Below are positions 26,090 through 34,096 of a stretch of DNA of 39,636 nucleotides, piece by piece. Source of the DNA: Thaumasiovibrio sp043421945. GTDB lineage: Bacteria; Pseudomonadota; Gammaproteobacteria; Enterobacterales; Vibrionaceae. The stretch spans positions 1-39,636 of the forward strand of contig JBHOGO010000039.1 of the NCBI GenBank assembly GCA_043421945.1, given 5' to 3'. The position numbers were made by a program, and so were the translations under genes. Each line of letters begins with the position of its first letter. The first letter of the stretch is position 1. The notes below the pieces were generated by a model that had not been told where the DNA came from, did not search any database, and was given only the letters and a program-made list of their open reading frames with translations.

Positions 26090-26696
26090 TATCGTCTTTC
26101 ACCAATTGAGAAAAAAGTTGTAATGAATAGCGTACGTGATGCTGTATTGCTTCTGCGGACTCTGCGACATTAGTCGCAACATTGTTCAATGGCGCCTCAA
26201 ATGCCGCTCCAGCTTGAGATGCTTCAACGCTAGACATCGTCGAAATTATTTGAGCTGTACGTAGCGCTTTGTTCAAATGCTGCAATTCTTCATTAAGCGC
26301 TTTAGCTTCCATATTGAAAGCTTGCTCTAGCTGGAGTTGGCGGTTAGCGGTAGCTTCATAGGAAGGGTTAAGGCTATTTAGATAAGCTGCATCTGGTGCT
26401 TTTTTATAGACTGCCTTGAAATAATCGAGTGCAGCAGTGGCACGCGCAGACTCAGCCGCGATTTGACTTAACTTTTGAGCTTTTTGATTGATCGTTTTTG
26501 ATGTTGTTACCGTTGAACCTGCAAGTTCATCGATAAAATCTGTTATCGGTCGAAACCCGGCAGCACCTTGTCCGGCTCTTAATGCGAGAGCTCTCGCATT
26601 GCTGGCCGTTAACAAAATTTGTCGAGCGATAACCATCGCTTTGTTTAATTCAGCAGCAACAACAGCTGCGATGACAAAGTAGTTTTTATTTTGCAT
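26067..26696 (-). CDS. Small degenerate chemoreceptor-like helical protein
   Basis: A 209-residue soluble, nearly all-helical protein. Residues 33-48 (NARALALRAGQGAAGF) align without gaps to the receptor tip of the chemoreceptor at 7100-8773 (NAAIEAARAGDQGRGF), with 8 of 16 identical; the next 21 residues align with five more identities. The canonical acidic ADEVR contact is lost (ITDFID). A second, weaker copy of the pattern is at 150-182 (AG-AAFEAPL). There is no sensor domain, HAMP or membrane helix. It overlaps the ODP gene downstream. The likely role is as signalling partner of ODP. Confidence 0.78.
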   Translation of the reverse strand: MQNKNYFVIAAVVAAELNKAMVIARQILLTASNARALALRAGQGAAGFRPITDFIDELAGSTVTTSKTINQKAQKLSQIAAESARATAALDYFKAVYKKAPDAAYLNSLNPSYEATANRQLQLEQAFNMEAKALNEELQHLNKALRTAQIISTMSSVEASQAGAAFEAPLNNVATNVAESAEAIQHHVRYSLQLFSQLVKDDNAHKRTI

Positions 26697-26876
26697 TAAG
26701 GCTCATCAATCTAGTTACTGGCGATTTAACTATAGACGATGAAATTAGTGAGTGACGAAAATAGCCTTAAGGTGCATTAAATTGGGGGGCAGAGTGGGAA
26801 TTTAATCACAATACACTGAAGGTATGGACAATTATATTATCGAGTATTTTTTATCGCTTTGATTCGTCGCTAAAGC

Positions 26877-27362
26877 TTACTGGGATGAACGAGCAAATTT
26901 CAATGGCGTCATGCTATTATGATCTAAAATATGTAGCTCATTTTCCGAAGCATGCTGGATAATAATATTGCCATTGATGGGTAGTTGTGACCTTCCTTTA
27001 CCTTGCACATTACGTGCTTTGATTGCTTGGCCTGTGATCTCCCAGTAGCCTGTCATACCAATGGCTTCATTCTCTTTGAAAATTGACCAAACGAACCCGC
27101 CATGAGGGTTGATGTTTAAGTGGTGGGTATGACCAGAAGTGTGCCCAGAAGTCGCAATCCACTGCCCAGTAGGAATATTCATGTCATTTTGAAGTTGTGC
27201 TTTTAAAAACAGAAGCCGGTGACTATCTTTCTCTTTTTTTTGAAACGTATCATCTTTGTAGATAAAGCTGCGGTCGACTGGATTCATCTGGACATATTGA
27301 GTGACCTTTAGCGTCAGTAATCCAAAGAGTACAGTAAACAAACCTATGACTAATCGTTTCAC
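26877..27362 (-). CDS. Hypothetical membrane-anchored protein
   Basis: A 161-residue protein with one N-terminal hydrophobic helix (VIGLFTVLFGLLTLKVT), probably an uncleaved anchor, and a periplasmic part of about 130 residues. The latter is rich in beta-type segments (GGFVWSIF, GYWEITG, NGNIIIQHA) and has a His/Gly-rich stretch, SGHTSGHTHHLN, that could bind metal. I do not recognise the family. GTG at 27362 is preferred (MKRLVIGLF type start); a TTG five codons upstream at 27377 is an alternative. Confidence 0.6.
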   Translation of the reverse strand: MKRLVIGLFTVLFGLLTLKVTQYVQMNPVDRSFIYKDDTFQKKEKDSHRLLFLKAQLQNDMNIPTGQWIATSGHTSGHTHHLNINPHGGFVWSIFKENEAIGMTGYWEITGQAIKARNVQGKGRSQLPINGNIIIQHASENELHILDHNSMTPLKFARSSQ

Positions 27363-27484
27363 GTACTTTTCTCTCAAATGTCACTCAAACTAACGTTGCG
27401 GCTATAGTACGTGCTTTTAATGATAATTTAAACAGTAACGCAGGCAGGATCTCGGTTTTCATAGGCATAGCCGAAAATTTAGTT

Positions 27485-27514
27485 TAACGGACTTCTCCTT
27501 TAAGAAGCCCGTTA
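27485..27514 (-). terminator. Terminator of ovoA
   Basis: On the minus strand TAACGGGCTTCT pairs with AGAAGTCCGTTA (one G-U pair) around a 6-bp loop, then CTAAATTTTC. It lies about 30 bases after the ovoA stop codon. Confidence 0.72.
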
Positions 27515-27542
27515 GGCTAATGGTCTTATCGTGCCATTGTCG

Positions 27543-29666
27543 TTAATCGCTGCGCTTTTGCCATAATGTTAATTGAGAGAGGGTGTGTTGATATTTCCGT
27601 TTGGTCTCTCTAATAACAAAAGGGACATCTACAGCAGTGAGTAATACAAAGTCTTTATGTAAGTAGTCATTTAGCCCTTCTAAGGTTGTATGATTTTCTC
27701 CATTGACTTTCTTGCCGCCAAGCCATTCCTCCTTAGGTGTGTAATCTTCCAACCAGGTGTAAGGGGAGGCGATCGCCAATATTCCGCCAGGGACAAGGCG
27801 AGTAGAAATGCTGGCTAGGAATTTACTTGGCTCATTTAAGCGGTCGATGAGATTGGCAGCTAAGACTAAATCATATTGGTTGAATTGTGGTTTCAGATTG
27901 CAGGCATCACCTTGCGAAAAAATGACCTTGTCGGCATCACTTTTATCATACCCAAGTTGTTGAAGGGAGATATTCTTGTACTCAACCAGATCCCCTTCTG
28001 TAGGAATAGTGAACCGAGTTTCTCCTTGCTCACATAATGCGTAAGCTTGCTGTATAAAACGGGCAGAAAAGTCGATGCCATCAACATGATCAAAGTGCTT
28101 TGCCAGTTCGAAGCTAGCCCTGCCGACTGAGCAGCCGATATCCAATGCACGCCGCTGATGTTGCAGCGCCCCATTTTCTATGATGCGTTCTACTAATGCA
28201 GTAGGGAAGTTAGGGACCTCAAAGTACTGCTTTCCGAAATGAAACTCTAAGTATTGTGAGATCAGTTCATCGGTTTCATAAATATTCACTTTTGCTTGGG
28301 ATGAAGGCTTGTCATTTGATTCCACGTAGCGGAACCCTGCATGTTGATAAAAGTGGCGTCGAAAGGCATATCGTGACGAAGCAATCGCTTCATTTCCCGT
28401 TGAGATCCATGACCCACCTTTGATGAGGTTGTGTTTTCCATCAAATGTAGGTGTTGAAAAATCGTCATAGAGTGGGTGAACTTGAAAGCCGCTGAACCCA
28501 TCAATGGGGGTTTGTGTCCATTGCCAAACATTGCCTACGATATCGAAAAGTTCACCGTGTTTGAAAGTGTTCACAGGCATGGAAGAAGCGTATTGTGCTA
28601 AGCCAATGTTACACGGGTTTTTAGGGTGCCCATACTCATCGGTGTTCACCTTTTCGTGCAAAATGTACCATTCACTCTCTTCTGGAAGACGTATAGTTGA
28701 TTGAGTTTGTTGTGACTTCCAGCGGCAAAAAGCATTCGCTTCAAGCTGATTCACTTCAACAGGCCAATCTAAGGGTAGGGGCATCTTTGCCGTAAGGTTT
28801 CGTTGCCAGTACTGCCCATCGTCAAACTGCCAGAATCGAGGCATTGTTGCTTTTGTGTAATCTAGCCACTGCTGTCCTTCGGAATCCCATAGCTCTTTAT
28901 TTTGATATCCACCTGCTTCGACAAAATCGAGGTATTCGTGATTACTCACGAGTAACTGGCTTATACGAAAATCAGGCACGAATACATCTAGTTGACCGTA
29001 CTCGTTATCCCAACCGTATGTTTGGTCATGTTCTTTTTTCCCTAGTGTGATCGCCTTACCTTTGATGGAAACCATAGTATTTAACGGAGGGACAGCACTG
29101 CTTGGATACATTGGCCAATCTGACTGGTTGCGAACGCACGTAAGTGGGAGTTGACGGATGATCACTGAGGATGTTTCTAGATGAATGCGCTCATGCTCAA
29201 TTCCCATCAATATTATCCAAGCGGGATCATCCTGTTTAATCGGCAGCGTCAACGGCATAGTATCAATAATGGTATTCACGCAGCTAGCGACCTGCTGTCT
29301 ATAGAGGCGTACCTCTTCGACGGTTGGCCAGTCGTAATGAGTGTCGTTTAAGTCATCCCAAGACATTTCATCGACACCGATAGCAAACATTGACTCAAAG
29401 TGACTGTTAATTCTCGTTGTCACCATTTGAGCTAATTTGAGTTTGTTGATGAAGAAGCAGGCAGTATGGCCAAAATAAAAAATAAGAGGGTGCCTCAGAG
29501 GCTCCGCCTTCAAGTAATAACTGTCGTCGTTAATGATGGTGCCAAACAGTGACTCGTAGAGCGTGTATGTTTGATTAAAATATTTTTTTATCTCTTCACG
29601 TTTGTCTTCAACACAGTCCCCTGTGAGTAGGAGAGTTGGGTGAGTTTGCTGGTTTGGAATTGGCAT
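27543..29666 (-). CDS. ovoA: Ovothiol synthase OvoA (5-histidylcysteine sulfoxide synthase and methyltransferase)
   Basis: A 707-residue bifunctional enzyme that joins cysteine to histidine with O2 and, after lyase action, N-methylates the thiol-histidine to ovothiol A. The DinB-like N-terminal domain has the iron ligands His67 (FGHT), His158 and His162 (HERIHLE). A formylglycine-generating-type domain follows (about 215-450; NVWQWTQTP, KGGSW, FRRHFYQHAGFRY). The C-terminal third is an S-adenosylmethionine methyltransferase (RALDIGCSVGRASFELA). The start is the ATG at 29666, because AGGAGC lies just upstream and relatives start near here; a 26-codon extension is open. No ovoB-type lyase gene is nearby. 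Confidence 0.95.
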   Translation of the reverse strand: MPIPNQQTHPTLLLTGDCVEDKREEIKKYFNQTYTLYESLFGTIINDDSYYLKAEPLRHPLIFYFGHTACFFINKLKLAQMVTTRINSHFESMFAIGVDEMSWDDLNDTHYDWPTVEEVRLYRQQVASCVNTIIDTMPLTLPIKQDDPAWIILMGIEHERIHLETSSVIIRQLPLTCVRNQSDWPMYPSSAVPPLNTMVSIKGKAITLGKKEHDQTYGWDNEYGQLDVFVPDFRISQLLVSNHEYLDFVEAGGYQNKELWDSEGQQWLDYTKATMPRFWQFDDGQYWQRNLTAKMPLPLDWPVEVNQLEANAFCRWKSQQTQSTIRLPEESEWYILHEKVNTDEYGHPKNPCNIGLAQYASSMPVNTFKHGELFDIVGNVWQWTQTPIDGFSGFQVHPLYDDFSTPTFDGKHNLIKGGSWISTGNEAIASSRYAFRRHFYQHAGFRYVESNDKPSSQAKVNIYETDELISQYLEFHFGKQYFEVPNFPTALVERIIENGALQHQRRALDIGCSVGRASFELAKHFDHVDGIDFSARFIQQAYALCEQGETRFTIPTEGDLVEYKNISLQQLGYDKSDADKVIFSQGDACNLKPQFNQYDLVLAANLIDRLNEPSKFLASISTRLVPGGILAIASPYTWLEDYTPKEEWLGGKKVNGENHTTLEGLNDYLHKDFVLLTAVDVPFVIRETKRKYQHTLSQLTLWQKRSD

Positions 29667-29979
29667 GTAAGCTCCTGCTTCTTCAGACATCAATGTCATA
29701 AAATGTGTTAAGAGGCCAGTGGCATTTACGAGAAAACCCCTCAAAGAAAAGTGGTGTTGTATGGAAACTATAAGTGGTTATACGCACCGATAACGTGGTT
29801 GGTGCTTTCTGCTGCGCATAACGAGATTGTTAAGCTTTAAAAGTAGTCGAGAGGATTTCGAAAAACAAATTCAGTGTGAGTATTAACTTATTGATAAAAC
29901 GTGACCAAGTGGAAGAAAGAAAGGAAGTGAACTAGTCTCAAAGAGATTTTTAAGTCTCTTTATGATTAAGGCTAATGGC

Positions 29980-30687
29980 ATGAAAAAGAGTATAAAGACT
30001 CTTCAAAAATGGTTGATCCGACGTTTGATTTATCTCCTAGCGATGAACCTTGCTTCGGTGTGTGTATCTATTTTTGTCATCTATGTGCTTTACGAAAAAA
30101 CGAACCCTCATTCACTACAAACTTTTGCAGGCATTGCAGCTTGCTTATTAGTGATGAATATCGCCTTTAATTGGCTAGCGGTTAAGCGTTTTAAGCAACT
30201 TGTTTGTACTGATGCATTAACTGGGCTGACGACGCGTCGTTATTTGTTTGAGCGCTTAGAAGATTATCAGAAGATGTTAAAGCAATCTCCTGAATCCAGC
30301 CTCGCTGTTCTGTTTATCGATGTTGATAATTTTGGTGAAATTAATGACTACTATGGTCATATTACCGGTGATCAAGTCATGAAGAGAATTGCTTCTTTGA
30401 TCGAAAATGAGATTGGGGTTAATGATACGGCAGCGCGGTTTGGAGAAGATACTATCACCATATTGACGATGGTGAAAAACCATCAGGAGAGTATCGCTGT
30501 GGCTAATCGTATCTGTGAAGCTGTTAGGCATACACAGTTTGATTATGAAGATCATCCATTTAATCTAACCGTTAGCATTGGTGTCTCTGAGATCACTGAG
30601 ATTGATAATATGAATGAGGCTTTTGAAGTGGCAGACCGATATTTACAACAGGCCAAAAAAGCGGGAAAAGATAGGGTCGTAGCTTAA
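29980..30687 (+). CDS. Membrane protein with degenerate GGDEF domain
   Basis: A 235-residue protein with two N-terminal transmembrane helices (about 13-36 and 47-66) and a GGDEF domain from about residue 77. DALTGL, FIDVDNFGEIN and YGHITGD are kept, but the active-site motif reads GEDTI (155-159) instead of GG(D/E)EF, and the N of the NRR motif is Thr (TTRR). Loss of the fourth-position Glu argues against cyclase activity; a GTP- or protein-binding role is possible. The start at 29980 has AAGG upstream; an ATG six codons earlier has none. It is divergent from ovoA, with 313 bp between. Confidence 0.85.
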   Translation: MKKSIKTLQKWLIRRLIYLLAMNLASVCVSIFVIYVLYEKTNPHSLQTFAGIAACLLVMNIAFNWLAVKRFKQLVCTDALTGLTTRRYLFERLEDYQKMLKQSPESSLAVLFIDVDNFGEINDYYGHITGDQVMKRIASLIENEIGVNDTAARFGEDTITILTMVKNHQESIAVANRICEAVRHTQFDYEDHPFNLTVSIGVSEITEIDNMNEAFEVADRYLQQAKKAGKDRVVA

Positions 30688-30699
30688 AGATACGACCCT
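30673..30699. terminator. Hairpin overlapping the stop codon of the degenerate GGDEF gene
   Basis: AGGGTCGTA (30673-30681) pairs perfectly with TACGACCCT (30691-30699), spanning the stop codon. It lies between convergent genes, but has only a weak T-run. Confidence 0.65.
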
Positions 30700-30710
30700 G
30701 TTTGTCACTG

Positions 30711-31157
30711 TTATTTCTTCTCGAAAATAGTGCGGATTTCGCGCTTCATATTAGGCTTCAAGCGTGCTTTTTTGATTTGTTTAATCAAATCTTTGATTGC
30801 AGTATGAAGGACATTATCAAGTAACGTTGCTTTGTAATTCTCTTTCTCTTCGTCTGACATTGTGTCAGGTAATTCTGTACCACGGAACTCTTCCATAAAG
30901 TCAAGTCCAACATAGCTTTGGCTAATTGAAACCAAAGCATGAAATTGTTCGAAGTTATCGAGTACGTTTTGTGCACTAGCAGGCATAGAGTCCCATGCCT
31001 CACGAACTGACTCTTCAGATGCCTGATAAACGCCTAATACCATCGGTAGCATCTCTTCAGGTACGCTTTCAAAGGCGATAACCTGACGTAGTTCTGGTGA
31101 TACTTCTTCGAGGGTTAGACCTGCTGTTTCTTGAGCCTGTGGAGTTTGTTCAGACAT
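30711..31157 (-). CDS. Hypothetical helical protein
   Basis: A 148-residue soluble protein of unknown family. The first 110 residues are acidic and helical (VREAWDSMPASAQNVLDNF), and the last 35 are strongly basic (LIKQIKKARLKPNMKREI), suggesting a nucleic-acid or membrane contact. AGGAAA lies before the ATG, supporting a real gene. It converges on the degenerate GGDEF gene and is divergent from the response-regulator GGDEF gene. I do not recognise it. Confidence 0.7.
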   Translation of the reverse strand: MSEQTPQAQETAGLTLEEVSPELRQVIAFESVPEEMLPMVLGVYQASEESVREAWDSMPASAQNVLDNFEQFHALVSISQSYVGLDFMEEFRGTELPDTMSDEEKENYKATLLDNVLHTAIKDLIKQIKKARLKPNMKREIRTIFEKK

Positions 31158-31372
31158 GATTATTTCCTGATTTACATTGTTTCGGAAATAGTAAACTGCC
31201 TATGCAGAAAGTCAATTGTTTGGGGGCTTGAGTGTGGAGGAGAGTGAGAAGGATTTCATAGTTTTATCGTTGTGTTTGTGTATTGTTATCAGGATGTGTT
31301 GTAAACTAGGCGGTAAGGTTGGTTTCATAACAACGCTGTTGTAATCACTAATAACTATAAAGGACACACAGC

Positions 31373-32320
31373 ATGTCAGAGATGAAAATTTTGTTAGTTG
31401 ATGATGTTCATATCGAACGTATGCAGCTATCACTTCGATTGGAAAGGCTTGGTCATTTTGTCGATGCGGCTTCATGTGGTGCAGAAGCCATTGAGAAGTA
31501 CGGTATCTTCCAACCTGATTTGGTACTGTTGGATGTCAGCATGCCAGATATGAGCGGCACAGAAGTTGCGCAAAAATTGCGCGAGCTGTACCCGGAATGG
31601 GTTCCGATTATCTTTTTAAGTGGTCATGATGAACCGGAAATGATTGCTCGTGCTATTGATATGGGTGGAGACGATTATATTGTTAAGCCTGTAAATAAAA
31701 TTGTGCTTCAAGCAAAGTTAAAGGCAATGCAGCGTATAGCAGCAATGCGTCATAAATTAGCTGAAACGACGATGATGTTAGAAAAAGCGAATCTTCAACT
31801 GTCAAAGCAAGCGACAGAAGATGGACTGACCGGTGTCGCTAATCGTCGTTATCTCGATGCGCGACTGCAAGAATCCATTTCTGCTCACGGGAGAAATGGC
31901 TATCCATTGACAGTGTTGATGATTGATGTTGACCATTTTAAAGCGTTTAATGATAACTATGGTCATATGGAAGGTGATCGATGCTTGATGAAAATTGCAA
32001 ATGCACTTTCAGAGCAATTCGGTCGAGGGGGCGAACTCGTCGGGCGCTATGGGGGAGAAGAGTTTGTTATCATTCTCGGCAATTGTGATAGAACGGATGC
32101 GTTGGAGCATTGTCAGCGCCTCCAAAAGGCGATCAGTGATTTGGCCATCCCACACCTCTTTGCATCGACGGCAAACCAGATCACGGTTAGTCAGGGCATG
32201 CTCTCTTGGGTACCAACAGGTTTAGAAACGATAGAAAATATCTACGCATTGGTGGATGAGTATTTGTATAAAGCGAAAGCACAAGGGCGAAATCAATTTG
32301 TTGCTGCCGATTTTTCTTAA
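31373..32320 (+). CDS. Response regulator with GGDEF domain (diguanylate cyclase)
   Basis: A 315-residue two-domain protein. The receiver domain (1-125) has the acidic pair Asp10-Asp11, phosphoacceptor Asp54 (LLDVSMPDM) and the KPV lysine. A coiled linker (about 125-150) leads to the GGDEF domain: DGLTGVANRR, MIDVDHFKAFND, YGHMEGD and an intact GGEEF (227-231). It should make cyclic-di-GMP on phosphorylation. The inhibitory site is RGGE (218-221) instead of RxxD. The partner kinase is not in the window. AAAGGA lies before the ATG. Confidence 0.94.
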   Translation: MSEMKILLVDDVHIERMQLSLRLERLGHFVDAASCGAEAIEKYGIFQPDLVLLDVSMPDMSGTEVAQKLRELYPEWVPIIFLSGHDEPEMIARAIDMGGDDYIVKPVNKIVLQAKLKAMQRIAAMRHKLAETTMMLEKANLQLSKQATEDGLTGVANRRYLDARLQESISAHGRNGYPLTVLMIDVDHFKAFNDNYGHMEGDRCLMKIANALSEQFGRGGELVGRYGGEEFVIILGNCDRTDALEHCQRLQKAISDLAIPHLFASTANQITVSQGMLSWVPTGLETIENIYALVDEYLYKAKAQGRNQFVAADFS

Positions 32321-32358
32321 AGTGTCTTTAAATTCTTAATCTAGACGTAGAAGTTGTG

Positions 32359-32405
32359 GTGCGGTGGTAGTAGGAAAAGTTTACCTTTCCTTATTACAGT
32401 CGCAC
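32359..32405 (+). terminator. Terminator of the response-regulator GGDEF gene
   Basis: GTGCG (32359-32363) pairs with CGCAC (32401-32405), an inner GGAAA pairs with TTTCC, and TTTTT follows at 32406. It is a long hairpin with some mismatches. Confidence 0.75.
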
Positions 32406-32555
32406 TTTTTGGTTTTTAGCGCTTAAAAATAAGTTAAGTTGCTGGAAAAAACAGCAACCTGTTTGGGCAATATCTATATTCGTCGTGGGGTCTATTGTTA
32501 GGTTGGGGTGGGCTTGCTACTCTGCTTTTAAACCGAAGAGATAGGAAGTGTGTTT

Positions 32556-33206
32556 ATGGATATTTCACTTGATGCAATTGAAGCTCGAATTATTGGTTGT
32601 CTGCTAGAGAAAGAGACGACGACACCGGATTTTTACCCGCTAACTTTAAACTCTCTGACGACCGCATGTAACCAAAAAAGTAATCGAGAGCCTGTTCTGC
32701 AACTCTCTGATGCTGAAGTACTTGATGGGTTAAATGCGTTGAAGTCGAAGCGTATGGTGAGTGACGATGAGTCATTTGGTGGGCGCTCAATTAAATATAA
32801 GCACCGGTTTTGCAATACAGAGTTCGGCTCCCTGAAGCTGACTAAGCAAGAGTTAGCGATTGTCTGTGTGCTATTACTACGTGGTGCTCAAACACCCGGT
32901 GAGCTTCGTACACGTACTAACAGACTGTGTGACTTTACAGATGTAAAAGAGACAGAGCAGGTGTTAGATGCACTTGCCCAGCACGATATTGGTAAGCTGG
33001 TGGTGAAATTACCACGTGAAGCGGGTAAGCGTGAATCTAGATATATGCACCTGTTTTGTGGTGATGTTGATATTCCTGCTCCGACCACTACTGCTGACAC
33101 GAATTCGTTACAAAGCACTGATAGAGTCTCAGAGCTAGAACAAGAAGTGCGAGAGTTAAAAGATCGAATCGCATCCCTAGAAGAAAAACTCGACTCGCTA
33201 CTGTAA
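32556..33206 (+). CDS. yceH: YceH-family (DUF480) protein
   Basis: A 216-residue protein of the YceH family. The start is ISLDAIEARIIGCLLEKE, followed by TPDFYPLTLNSLTTACNQKSNR and LLLRGAQTPGELRTR, which mark the two winged-helix domains. The last 40 residues form a coiled coil (VSELEQEVRELKDRIASLEE). The function is not settled; a DNA- or protein-binding role is likely. The ATG at 32556 is preferred over a GTG two codons earlier, since AGGAAG lies seven bases before it. A GIY-YIG gene begins right at its stop codon. Confidence 0.92.
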   Translation: MDISLDAIEARIIGCLLEKETTTPDFYPLTLNSLTTACNQKSNREPVLQLSDAEVLDGLNALKSKRMVSDDESFGGRSIKYKHRFCNTEFGSLKLTKQELAIVCVLLLRGAQTPGELRTRTNRLCDFTDVKETEQVLDALAQHDIGKLVVKLPREAGKRESRYMHLFCGDVDIPAPTTTADTNSLQSTDRVSELEQEVRELKDRIASLEEKLDSLL

Positions 33207-33530
33207 ATGAGCGACGTTATAAGCCCACCGCTATGGTGGGTATACTTGATTCAGACAAAAGATAATACGTTATATTGCGGTATTACCAACGATGTAGATA
33301 GGCGCCTTCGACAGCATGAACGTGGTCAGGGAGCTAAATATTTACGTGGAAAATTACCCATTTCACTAGTTTGGTCTCTGCAAGTGGGCGATAAGCAGGC
33401 TGCTGCCAAAGTTGAGTACCGCATTAAGCGTCTAAGTCGAATAAAAAAGCAGCACATTGTGACTAACATCGATACGTTTTCAGCATTGAAAGCGGCTTTT
33501 CCTGATTGGTCTTTTTTAGAAAATAATTAG
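33207..33530 (+). CDS. GIY-YIG nuclease family protein (YhbQ-like)
   Basis: A 107-residue single-domain GIY-YIG protein. The motifs are WVYLIQT (GIY), LYCGITND (YIG), RRLRQHERG and GAKYLRG, with a late Lys/Arg-rich helix (EYRIKRLSRIKKQ). Size and layout match the YhbQ group, which has been tied to DNA repair. Its ATG directly follows the yceH stop codon, so the two are translationally coupled, and yaeQ starts 12 bp later. The exact role is unknown. Confidence 0.9.
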   Translation: MSDVISPPLWWVYLIQTKDNTLYCGITNDVDRRLRQHERGQGAKYLRGKLPISLVWSLQVGDKQAAAKVEYRIKRLSRIKKQHIVTNIDTFSALKAAFPDWSFLENN

Positions 33531-33541
33531 AGATATTACGA

Positions 33542-34078
33542 ATGGCACTTAAAGCCACTATTTATAAAGCAAATATTAATTTGGCAAACATGGATGAACA
33601 TGTTTATTTAGATCAAACACTAACGATTGCACAGCATCCATCAGAAACGCAGCAGCGTATGATGTTGCGTGTTCTAGCGTGGGTGATGTATGCCAATGAG
33701 CATTTGCAGTTTACCAAAGGTTTGAGTGAAGAAAGTGAGCCTGCGCTGTGGCAAAAGAGTTTTGCGGATGAACTAGAAGTTTGGATCGATGTTGGTTTGC
33801 CTGATGAAAAACGCATCAAACGAGCCTCACAAAAAGCTCAGCAAGCTGTACTATTTGCTTACAACGATGATGCCTTTGGACCATGGTGGCAACAGCATCA
33901 GCCAAAAGTTTATGTGTACTCCAACCTTACGATTTATCATGTTAGCGATGAAATCATGGCAGCGTTAGAGAGTATTTGTGAGCGTACGATGAACTTACAA
34001 TTTAGTATTCAAGATGGACAGATTTGGTTAAGTTCTGGCGATCTTAACCTAGAGGTTACACCCACTAAGATGCAGTAA
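33542..34078 (+). CDS. yaeQ: YaeQ-family protein
   Basis: A 178-residue protein of the YaeQ family. The start MALKATIYKANINLANMD, the helix ETQQRMMLRVLAWVMYANE and the segment WIDVGLPDEKRIKRASQKA are diagnostic. The fold resembles PD-(D/E)XK nucleases; the E-x-W-I-D...E segment and Lys pair are the likely active site. It is the third gene of a compact run with yceH and the GIY-YIG gene, two nuclease-fold neighbours in a row. YdcF follows after 18 bp. Confidence 0.93.
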   Translation: MALKATIYKANINLANMDEHVYLDQTLTIAQHPSETQQRMMLRVLAWVMYANEHLQFTKGLSEESEPALWQKSFADELEVWIDVGLPDEKRIKRASQKAQQAVLFAYNDDAFGPWWQQHQPKVYVYSNLTIYHVSDEIMAALESICERTMNLQFSIQDGQIWLSSGDLNLEVTPTKMQ

Positions 34079-34096
34079 AATAAAGGAGCTATTTTC

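Noticed and set aside
29667..29744. 26-codon extension of OvoA
   Set aside because: AGGAGC directly before the ATG at 29666 and the usual family start favour the shorter form.
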